Of a DNA stretch of 30,989 bases, positions 9,311 to 18,506 are shown piece by piece (the first letter of the stretch is position 1; each line of letters starts with the position of its first letter). The DNA lies in the NCBI GenBank assembly GCA_002633005.1, contig NMRA01000757.1, forward strand, positions 1-30,989. The letters run 5' to 3'. The translations under genes were made by a program, and so were the position numbers. This stretch comes from Phoronis australis (Eukaryota > Phoronida > Phoronidae). The notes under the pieces are model-generated. The model did no database searches, was not told the DNA's origin, and was given only the letters and a program-made list of their open reading frames with translations.

Positions 9311-10721
9311 CCAATGTTAGGTAAAAGTTTGACCTTACAAGTGAGCCACTGACGGCATTGTGTCGTTTTGTAGCATTCACGCTGCAAGGATTAGAGAAAT
9401 ATGGTCAGGTTTCTTCAATTTAATATGCAACATGACGGAATAGTGAAATTTTATTTCATCAAAACTTTCAACTGAAGTAAAGTTAACATGAAGGAAACTT
9501 TACTTAAATATTTGGAGAGTTCACATTGTGCAGCTGTTGTCATCAAATACATGTCAAGATTTTGAGCATTTTAACAATGCTGTGAGATTCTGATAAGTAG
9601 AAAAATAGCAATTTTGGTGGTTACTTGTATTTAAATTTGACGAAAATTTACTAAATGTACTAAAGTGTACTCATTCTTCAGTTTAGGCCTGAATATGGCA
9701 GAAAATTTAAATATTGTCGATGAAATTTTTCTACTAAAATTACTGTGAGAATAGTTGTCAATGTGCTTTATGTGGTAAACATTGGGTAAAATTTCACGCT
9801 TTTGCAGCAATACAGAAATTGTTAATTTTAGCAATTCCTTGATCCCAAATTGAAGAATTTATATCAATTTTTTAATATCACACTGAATCCTTGCCATATC
9901 ATTTTTTTCCTTTGTTCTATGTGGGATCACTTTTACTTGGCGTTTTTATGACTGTCTAGTGGCGATTCCATGTTTGTTGTTCAATAGAAACTGTATGTAC
10001 AAGTGGCCTTGTAGTGAAGAAGTTCATAAAGCAAGAGGTTGGGCACATAGTCCTGAGGCATGAGGGAAATTGTTCATGTTACTAGACACAAGGTGATGCA
10101 TAGTTAAGACTCCTGAGGTGTGTATTGTCGAACATGGTACACTTGGTGGTAGCTAGACAGTGGTAAGGGCCCTCCATTGCCAAGCTAACTTTGGTCTTTA
10201 TGAGAGCAAAGTGTTGCAGCAGCTCGCTGTACAACCATGTGCATATAATTATGTCAATTGTTCGCTTACTTAACATACAAGATGGCTGACAAGTTAAATT
10301 TTATTTTGTTATAATTCTCCACAAAGTAAAGGTTAAGAACATTTCATTGTCGTGAGCATGGTTAACAGTGTACAGTTGTCGCAAAAAAAATCTTTGCTAA
10401 TATTCCCAATATTTGGAAAAAAGGTAATAAGTCGTTGAAAAATTGAAAATAATGAATTTGACAATTATTTTTGTGCTAAATAAGTGAAGAAATTCCATAC
10501 GGTCTTCATGTAATTAGCAAAAACCAAAGAACTGATGATCTTGGTTACAATTAGACATACGGCCTCTGATAAAATGGGGCTATATTTATAAAAGTCTCAA
10601 AGCAAAGGATTTGTGTATTGCTTCATAATGTATTATTAGAACAGTTGGTGTCTGCAGGAGTGGTTACTTGTATCATATAAAATTATTTGAAAATATCACA
10701 CTTGCATGGTAATGTAAATCA
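9311..10721 (+). other. MMAB: Probable MMAB 3' UTR and intergenic sequence
   Basis: No coding signal. No AATAAA occurs on the plus strand soon after the MMAB stop; the first clear one I see is near 11229-11234, so the MMAB 3' UTR is either long and overlaps the convergent gene's 3' UTR, or uses a variant signal. Short frames at 9631-9834 and 10082-10276 (minus) have no recognisable content. Confidence 0.4.
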
Positions 10722-10727
10722 TTTATT
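10722..10727 (-). terminator. Candidate poly(A) signal AATAAA for the SBSPON-like gene
   Basis: TTTATT on the plus strand reads AATAAA on the minus strand. It is the first such hexamer I find downstream of the stop at 12419, giving a 3' UTR of about 1.7 kb. Confidence 0.35.
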
Positions 10728-12418
10728 CTAAAAGGTGAAAACTACATGCCAAAACACTTACAGGAATAATATTCTTTTTACAACTTCTTACATAACAATA
10801 CAAGTGGGGGGTTCAGTATGCGTTGCAAAGAAGCAGGAACATATTGTTTAAAAATTTAAAATGTACTCTGCAATTCAACAAAGTCTAAAATCAACTGTGA
10901 TGATGTTGATACCTTGAAATTATTAGACATTACAGAACCCCTAAACACATCTATACTGTTATGCTGGAGATCGGGGCAACATGGCGCAGGATGATCGTCA
11001 ACTGTAGCTGCAACACTAAATGTCACGTCTCGTGCAAAGGTCGACATATAACGCGAGATCAAAACATCCAAATGACACGTATAAAAATCTCTAGTATATA
11101 AATACATAATGTTAACTCTAAGTACACATGGCAGTTTCAAAGCTGGAATTTAACAAGAAAGCAAATGCTAAATTCTTGCTCTTGGGCTAATATCTACAAT
11201 ACAACAGTATGCATATATAAATAATACATAAAATAAACTTTCCACATGACCAAATGTGTACTCTTGGTCTAGGAACTTTTTGTTAACATTTCCTCTGGTT
11301 GCTTTAGAATACAGAAGTAAAAATGCTTGATGTAGACAATAACGAAAAAGTTTTCAACTATCTATGGTTATGGAAGACAACATTTACAAAACAAAGCACC
11401 AGGTAATAACATCCAGGTTGTATCAGCAACTAGCATTATCTTCACTTTTTGTTTTGCATAAAACATTAGTCTGCATGATTAAAAAACACCAGTTAATGTT
11501 TTGCAGTCATCAGTTAAACGGTGATCAAAAGTTGTTTGTTTTCAGCAGATCTAGTTTTCTATCTATTATGGCTGTACAAACAATTCTGTAGAAACAAAAA
11601 GGTGTAATTTCAAGTCGAGACATCGTGTCACAGTTCAGGACTGAGTTGCGAACAACCAAGACACTGGTGAGAACAGCAAGTCTCATTGCATGCTTTGTTT
11701 GTAATGCATGGAGTTATCTCGCGAAAACTTGCGAGATCTTGCATTTTCAGGAGATTCTTACATCTGCAGAAAGCAACCCAGACTTCCAATTAAACATTAG
11801 AGTTAAGATGACTGGAGAAAAGTATAGCTGCAAGTAAACTAAACTACTTCAATTGAAATAGTTTGGCAAACAACTTCTTCGTCAAATCATTTAACTATAG
11901 AACCCTCTATTTTCTAAATTGTCTGCATGGTACTGCATCGTGGGTAACTGTACCTAGCTACAACCCCTCATGGCAAATTAATGGCTCTATAACATTTTAC
12001 CCTTGCACACCTTGACATAAGGCACCAAGATGCTCTTTTCTGTTTTTCTCATTTACACAACTAACAACCCTTAATGATACTTATATGACCTCTACCCTTC
12101 CATATTGTGTAACGTGGAATTTTGTTCCAGCTTTTCACCTCTTCATAGACCACACCCTAGGCTGAATCTTTCATTCAACACTGAATCAAAGGCTTTGCCT
12201 CTTTCCAAAACAAATGAGCATGATATTTGGTGGGTAATCTGCTAGATATTTGTGTTGTCCCTGAAATACTTCTAATGGCAGTAGTTTAGTGTATACTGTT
12301 CTAAGTAGAATGGAAAACTTAATACTGCCTGTATCACGCATGGAGTTTTATCGAATTATCTCACTCACTAATAGAAAACAAATGAGTGGGATTTTTAACA
12401 AACAACCAATAAAAATGC
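10728..12418 (-). other. Probable 3' UTR of the SBSPON-like gene
   Basis: Repeat-free sequence between the stop codon at 12419 and the candidate poly(A) signal. A 94-codon minus frame lies inside it (10856-11140), with no domain signature. An AATAAA on the plus strand (about 11229-11234) could instead end MMAB transcripts. Confidence 0.4.
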
Positions 12419-12725
12419 TTAAATGAAGATGAAGCTACTGGCATCTGTCACTTCATTACTATATGTGTCGCAAGTACATTCTTTATGCTGTGACACTAGT
12501 CGCCAACGTCCATGACAACTGCGCACCATGACTGCATCCCAACGTGTCTGTTGCCCATAGAGACCGTGTCCTTGGCAACGCGTACCGAGATGTTTACTCA
12601 TGGCAGAAGGTTGGCACTCGACGCAGATCTTTGCTCCCCTCTTGAGCACGTTGGCCCATTGGCGACGTCTCGTGGCTTTCTGGCAACCATAACGAGATCT
12701 TGTGACTTCATAGATGGCACAATAA
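12419..12725 (-). CDS. SBSPON: SBSPON-like terminal exon (C-terminal Cys-rich domain)
   Basis: Minus acceptor cgcttttgtttcag before 12725; stop TAA at 12419-12421. The exon has one base completing a split Ala codon and then 101 residues. Cysteines are at exon residues 2, 14, 34, 37, 50, 70, 83 and 85, with CVECQPSAM at 34-42 and the final CTC pair at 83-85. The domain ends SFIFI. CpG density is higher than in the flanks, as expected of an exon in this genome. A GTG-started sub-frame (12419-12649) understates the exon by 25 residues. Confidence 0.87.
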
Positions 12726-15700
12726 CTGAAACAAAAGCGGGACTTGTTAACTGCCGAGCTGTTTGATCAACAAATGTTTAATAAAGACAGTTTATTGAAA
12801 AGGCACTTGCTCTTTTACCTGAACAACTAAACTGAGAGTTGGAGAATACTGTCCATTAAAATTGTAAATAGACAATACTGTTGTGTCTTCGGTCTATGTT
12901 GTGTATAAGAGGCACTGCCACCAAACTTAACTAAGATTTCTTCATGATCAAGTTGCACTGAGATTTCAGATACATTAAGTTTTCAGAGCTCTTTAAAAAA
13001 TCTTAGGCATCATAACATTCAGTGTTATAGTCAATTTCCAAATTACTTCTGGAAACTTTGTGACAGTTGGATATATGTTCTTTAAAGGACCATGTTTTTT
13101 TAAGTTATAGGAACCTGTATTGAAACATAGTAAAGCCATTAAGAACTTAGCTTTTGGTCATTATGCTGTTTTTCAGAACCAAAAATAGGTTAATGACCAT
13201 GTGAGTCAACAATACTCTAACTGTTATGTAGGTATTATGATCTGGGATGTTTTGTGCTACTCCATAATCTAACTTATTCTGTAAGTTTATTGTGTAATTT
13301 AAAATGAGACTTATCTCTACAGTGACACCACTGTTCTCCAAGAGGTCCTCCTTATATATATATATATTTAAGTAGCTATATAACTCACCTTCTATCACAA
13401 AACACTGTTCTCCAAGAGGTCCTCCTTATATATATATATATTTAAGTAGCTATATAACTCACCTTCTATCACAAAACACTTCTCCAAGAGGTCCTCCTTA
13501 TATATATATATATTTAAGTAGCTATATAACTCACCTTCTATCACAAAACACTGTTCTCCAAGAGAGGTCCTCCTTATATATATTTTTAAGTAGCTATATA
13601 ACTCACCTTCTATCACAAAACACTGTTCTCCAAGAGAGGTCCTCCTCATATATATATTTAAGTAGCTATATAACTCACCTTCTATCACAAAACACTGTTC
13701 TCCAAGAGGTCCTCCTTATATATATATTTAAGTAGCTATATAACTCACCTTCTATGACAAAAAAACAACTTTTGATTGAGATCAGTTAGGGTCCATTGTG
13801 AAATCTTAAATTGTTCCTTAGTCAAAGCAGATGCGAGTTTTGGTCTTGGAAAGGACTAGCAGCTCATTAGTGCTTGAGATTGGGCTCTTATTAAAGTTGA
13901 ACTGTTAACATGTGTCATTTTATGTGCTGAGCATATTCTCGGGGACACAATGAGGTGTCAGTTCTTTGCAAGACCAAAAACCACTTCCCATCTGGAAGTG
14001 AGGGAAGGCAGGTTTATTTACACTTAGACAGATGTTTTATGATTATGAGGTGATGGTAGATTTAAAAGCTCTTTATAATCTGTTGAACCATTTCAAGGGA
14101 TAAATTCATTCACATTAAGTGATTCTGAATGGAAACAATACATGTACAGTTTCACTGGCATTTTAGGCTGAAAAATGCTTCTAAATTTGAAATCATTTTG
14201 TTTCATAAGTTGTCATCATGTAGCATATTCCATGCTGCACCACGCCCAAATACCTTGATTAACTAAGCTTGTATTATCCAGCCTACCACATCACAAATAC
14301 TTCAGTAATCCAAAACATATTGCAAAAGCGAAGTGATATTTTGTCTCACGTCAAACCGCATCTAATATTGAGAATGTTGAGGATAAAAAAGCTTTCTTCA
14401 ATTGAGGGCAGTCTGGTTTGAATCTGGTGACCTCAAGTGAATCTCTGGCAATGTGTGGGGGTCATTTGGAACAGATTGGGTCATGTTGTAAATGTGCTCA
14501 CTTGTAGTTTGCAACAGACTGGTGTTGTGTTTTGAAGTGCGGTACACCCAGACTGGGTGTTGTGTTTAGAAGTGCGGTACTCCCAGATGGAAGCGGAATG
14601 ACACAGTTTATTTGTACCTGTTCCGCAGCCAACAACGGACAAGTGTTCTTGACCCAGAATATTGCAGACAAATTTTGTACTTGTTAAAATTAAGCTTATG
14701 TGGGACCTAATTAAGCTTAATATGTACACATTAAGCCTATATGGGACCTTATTGAGCTTAATATGTACACATTAAGCCTATATGGGACCTTATTGAGCTT
14801 AATATGTACACATTAAGCCTATATGGGACCTTATTGAGCCTTGATATCTACAAAACTAGAATTCAAGTGTTTGAAAGTATGTATTTTCTGAAAGTAGAAA
14901 TCCCGTAGAATTTCGATTTTTTTACTTTATACCAGTGTACCATCTGTTAGGTCACACAAACATATCTTTTTTAAACTTACCAAAAAGAATAGTTACATTT
15001 TTGACAAAATAACAGTATCTTTAACACAACCAAATTTCATGTGACCTAAATATTTTGATGAATTCTCAAAAACCCTGGTACAGTTTTGTAAATTACCCTT
15101 TCATTTTTGCCTTACGCAACTTAAGAGTATCCTACTTTCTGCTCCTGGGACTCAAGAAGTCAAGTTTTATCTTGGCCATGTAATGACAAAGTAGGGAAAT
15201 ACTTTCAAACTGCTCGATTACAACTTATCAGGCAACAAATCAAAGTTCACAACCAGTTATCTTAAATTTTCAAATGACTGGCGTCTGCATTGATAGTTTT
15301 CTTATCTTGAGGAATAGTGTGTAAGATTGTATAATTTTAAAATCGTTCATATGCCAAGTAATTCACCAATAATTAAGACTAATCTGTGATGGCAATAAAT
15401 ACAAGATAACATCATGGCTGCCGTTTCATGTTGGCGGCCATAATCAGCCCAGGTGGCCAACAGGTGGATACACGAGACTGTTGTCTGCAGTTATGAGACA
15501 GTGGGAAATGGATAAGTGAATGTATCATTACACTGCTCATTCATTGCATGCATGCAGCTGCATACTTTTGACCTGACTAGTTTTTAAGGCCAGCTGTAGT
15601 GCGTGCTGAATTGTCCTTCTGGAGATCACGTGTGTGCATTCATTTCTGAAAATCTTGTTAAGTTTTGAATCGTGCAGCTTAGCTTAGGTTGACAAGGGGT

Positions 15701-17975
15701 TGCATAGTTGCCAACAGTCTAACATAAGTGGGTGGCTCCTGATAGCAATTCTCTAGGTAGGGTCTTATTTGTGTTATCTTCTAATTTTGAAATACAAAAG
15801 GTAAGTATGGAATGTGGTTGCAGAATTAAATGACTCGTTTTTTAAACGACTGGATGATCGTGATAACTGAAGGAGTGCACGAAGGAGGATTCAAATCTTA
15901 GCATCGCTCATGTTTTCAATTCAGGTTTTACTGGTAGTCAACACGGGCAGAGGAATTTCTTCACAATCTAAAGCCAGTTTATGAGGACATAATAACAACT
16001 TTCTAAGTCAATTCTGCCTGCAAATGTTTTAAACTGGAGAGCAGTGTGATCAAGCACAACTATATTTGGTAACTGATCAACAGGGCGCATACCACTCCTG
16101 CATTTTCACTAATAAGAAATCAGTAACCAGACATGTCTGTCTGAGGCTTAGGAATTCACAAGCAATGATTGGAAGAAAGTTATCTCCTTTCAGCCAAAGA
16201 TTTTTCAGCAGACAAGGTTTTAAAGATTACCTGTATCCATCATCATGGCTAGAAATTTCACTAAATGACTTTTAAAGGAAAATTATCGTTTATGGCGCCA
16301 AAAATGCAATTTTGCGATTATTATTGAGTAGGATAGACTTCTTGAAGTTATAGCTTTTACCCGAGCTATAAAATAACAAAATTTATTTTTTGGAATTTTA
16401 TTACTTTTCGCCAATTCATGCTGCTTTTCTAGCAGAGAATGTCTCTTTAAAGCAAACCGGTTTAATCAAAATTTCTTCCCAAATGCTCATGCTCTTCCAA
16501 ATATGACATCAATATTTATCAAAATAAGAAAATTTTCATACAGAATTTCAAGCTCATTGTTCTGGCAGACCTCCAATGAAATTGTGCTTCCTTTAAGAAC
16601 CAAGACAAACTGACATCACTAATGTTCATGCGCATCATATCTCTATTGATGCAATTCACTGAATTCACTTTAGAGACACATTGTAGAGCTAAATTTCAAG
16701 TATACCAGAGTGGCACATTCCTCGGTTCAAGACTCAGGTATTTTGTTAAAGTGACACGAAAAAGGTGACGTCAAGATTGTACGTGACACTTTGTTGATGC
16801 ACTTTCACTTTGCATTCATCAAAATGGCCGCCATGAGAGTTGAACAAACTCTGCTGCAGTAGAAGTTGACTACTAGTGGCAGATGCCAGAAGGATTAAAA
16901 CCACAGACACTCATTTGAGGAGTTCAGTTAGAGGGGAGCCTGCATGAGATGGGTCACTTGTCATGGACTGCAGCATTTGAAGTTTAAAAAAGCTAACCAC
17001 AAAATTTGATCTGCTTAATGCAGAGTGCCAACCTGACAGTCAATCTTGTGACAGTCAATCTTCACAGCTGGACTTTGGCATGTTTAAGGGACACTGGCCA
17101 GTGTTTTCTGGCTCTCAAACACTTGCAGTGTCAAACCTTAAGATAAAAAAACATTTGACTTAGATTGAACAAGGGTCAAAACATGGTCTTTGAGTTTCAC
17201 CTTATGTCACTTTCCCATTAGGGAAACTCTACTGCATCAGATCTGGCCTTACTTTGCCACGACTATCAACTGGTGACATTGCAGTTACCGGCAGTTCACT
17301 GGATTGGCCATCAGATGGCGTAGTCTAGTGTCACATGATTGTATAACACGTGTTACGACCTTTAGCGATTGTTCTCATTGGACTGGATTTAGAATTTTCT
17401 CGTGGCAGGGGAGTACTGCAACTCCGTAGTTTAATCTGTTTTGAGAAGAGTTGCACTGGGTTTTTAAGTTCGGGAGTTATTAGTAAATATTTTTCTACAG
17501 ACTGCAACTCCTCAAGACAAAACATTGGTGGGAAATTTGACCAATCATAACAATAGTCAAAGTTTTAACGTGCACCATTTTAGAATCGTTCCTTCCGACA
17601 AAAGCGAAATCATAATCCAGCAACACTCGCCCGTGAAATATATTGGTTTCCCAATATAATAGTCACATTAGCCGTGAACCAGTGATGTGCACACGCACTT
17701 TTGACATCAGTTTGTATTGTTCGGTATTTTTCAATTACACATAGGCCTACACTTTGCATTTCTTTGCTTATCATTACTCCATAGGTGGCGAGTTTAGCAC
17801 ACATGTCCAGTCGCAGCCTTTATCAAAAAACACGTCATTGATACTTACGCAGGTCTGTGGACTACTTTGTCTTGTTGGTACTTCATAAACAAGTTTTTGT
17901 TGATTCCTTTGTGAGCGTTGTACTTAGTATGGGCCCTCCATTGTTTAAATTTCATTGGCAGGATACGGGCGGTTT
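12419..17975 (-). CDS. SBSPON: SBSPON-like secreted cysteine-rich protein, last two exons
   Basis: Exons 17849-17975 and 12419-12725 join in phase (GC + T gives Ala). The upstream exon gives a basic linker (ARILPMKFKQWRAHTKYN...). The last exon gives a C-terminal domain with eight cysteines and ends SFIFI before TAA. From memory, human SBSPON (RPE-spondin) has the same order in this domain: YC, a second Cys about 12 on, CVDCQPPAM, RC, W.A, a Cys-Gly with W, C.C and a terminal SFIFI. The match of CVECQPSAM and SFIFI is the main evidence. The family is secreted to the extracellular matrix; its function is poorly known. The expected signal peptide, somatomedin-B and TSP1 domains would be in exons to the right of 17975 and were not found in the window. 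Confidence 0.85.
13331..13764. repeat. Six-copy ~72-bp tandem array with AT microsatellite core
   Basis: Units begin CTGTTCTCCAAGAGGTCCTC at 13331, 13405, ~13480, 13551, 13623 and 13695. Each has a TA run of varying length, then TTTAAGTAGCTATATAACTC and ACCTTCTATCACAAAA. On the minus strand, the sense strand of the SBSPON-like gene, every unit reads AGAAG/GTGAGTTAT, a near-perfect 5' splice site. Minus-strand frames through the array only translate the repeat. Confidence 0.93.
14519..14587. repeat. Tandem duplication, ~34-bp unit, two copies
   Basis: CTGGTGTTGTGTTTTGAAGT and CTGGGTGTTGTGTTTAGAAG, each followed by GCGGTAC.CCCAGA, are adjacent direct copies. Confidence 0.85.
14689..14852. repeat. 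41-bp tandem array, four copies
   Basis: Each unit reads GAGCTTAATATGTACACATT then AAGCCTATATGGGACCTTATT. The first copy is diverged (AAGCTTATGTGGGACCTAATT). Each unit contains CTTAAT..ATTAAG inverted around ATGTACAC and can form a small hairpin. Confidence 0.93.
16276..16592. mobile_element. Possible TTAA-flanked MITE (317 bp)
   Basis: AGGAA at 16276 and TTCCT ending at 16592 are inverse complements flanked by TTAA (16272-16275 and 16593-16596), the same target rule as the fold-back element. Beyond the first five bases the inverted match is weak, so this may be chance. Confidence 0.25.
17343..17354. promoter_or_regulatory. 12-bp perfect palindrome with E-box core
   Basis: TAACACGTGTTA is fully self-complementary around CACGTG, a bHLH-type site. 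No promoter was identified nearby, so a role is unproven. Confidence 0.25.
17849..17975 (-). CDS. SBSPON: SBSPON-like penultimate exon (linker)
   Basis: Minus acceptor ctccttcttttcag before 17975 and donor CCTGC/gtaagtatc at 17848, both strong. The 127-bp exon has two leading bases, 41 codons (TARILPMKFKQWRAHTKYN..., then LFMKYQQDKVVHRP) and two trailing bases. Only this frame is open throughout and it matches the phase of the terminal exon. It lies where human SBSPON has its linker between the TSP1 domain and the C-terminal domain; sequence similarity there is low and the assignment rests on the splice join. No cysteine is present. Confidence 0.82.
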
Positions 17976-18456
17976 CTGAAAAGAAGGAGTCGATATTAAT
18001 TTACAGTGCACATAGGTAAAAGTTGCATATGTCATAAACTTGAATTTCTGAAGCCTTGCAGTTGTGTAAAGTTGATTTCTTTGGTTTTACACTCAGAAGC
18101 TCCAGTTTTATTTCGATTATTGAGTATTTTATTTTTTATCTACCTACATGCTGTTAATTAGATTTCTAATATTTTTTCATATCAGGACACTATGGGAGAA
18201 CAGTGTTGTTATACGGAAAAGGTTTTTAAGCAAGTCACTTACGGGCGCCTCGATTATGAGAGCCAGCTTGATACCCAAACTGGTTCTCAAAATTCAAGAT
18301 CCCATACTTGGATAACGGGTTTTTATACGGAATAAATATATCTCATTGCTACTAGATGTTAAGTCACGTCATATCTATCCTTGTGTTGCAGACCCATTTT
18401 GATTTAAGTCGTTATCATTCAAAAACCGCACTTGTAAGCAAATACCTGCATTTGTC
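17976..18456. other. Upstream SBSPON-like intron with an ambiguous exon-like patch at 18186-18335
   Basis: On the minus strand a strong donor (GCGCCC/gtaagtgac, exon end 18243) has an open frame in the phase the 17975 exon needs, but its acceptor side is poor and no cysteine is encoded. TATAAAAA (18320-18327, minus) lies just upstream. On the plus strand an acceptor (tttttcatatcag) precedes a 49-codon frame (18186-18332) ending in TAA. The two readings overlap and at most one is real. Confidence 0.25.
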
Positions 18457-18506
18457 AAGTATACAACATTGAAATGTTGTTTACAACATTGAACCGTTGT
18501 ATACTT
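18457..18506. repeat. 50-bp imperfect palindrome
   Basis: AAGTATACAAC (18457-18467) and GTTGTATACTT (18496-18506) are perfect inverse complements. The interior also has ATGTTGT/ACAACAT inverted copies. It can fold into one long hairpin with a mismatched patch in each arm. Confidence 0.85.

Larger units (their letters stand above)
12726..17848 (-). other. SBSPON: SBSPON-like intron (5.1 kb)
   Basis: Bounded by donor TGC/gtaagtat (17848) and the acceptor at 12726. It contains three tandem repeats (13331-13764, 14519-14587, 14689-14852), a weak TTAA-flanked MITE candidate (16276-16592) and otherwise AT-rich sequence. The stretches 12780-13320, 13770-14515, 14860-16270 and 16600-17840 hold no exon I can support. 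Confidence 0.75.

Noticed and set aside
10856-11140. 94-codon minus frame
   Set aside because: It lies in the presumed 3' UTR of the SBSPON-like gene, with no domain and no independent splice signals.
13147-13688. Minus frames of 83 and 97 codons with a repeated IEGELYSYL peptide
   Set aside because: They are translations of the 72-bp tandem array; unit length variation breaks the frame between copies.
13915-13991. Alternative minus-strand acceptor ccttccctcacttccag at 13992 in the SBSPON-like intron
   Set aside because: In the phase set by the 17849 exon it reaches a stop after about 11 codons and would delete the conserved domain; probably cryptic.
15758-15800. Possible plus-strand exon with donor AAAAG/gtaagtatgg
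   Set aside because: Strong donor only; no homology, and no confirmed partner exon.
16837-16863. ATGGCCGCCATGAGAG with good start context
   Set aside because: The frame stops after 12 codons; AAAATGGCCGCC also fits a YY1-type site, but nothing else supports a promoter.
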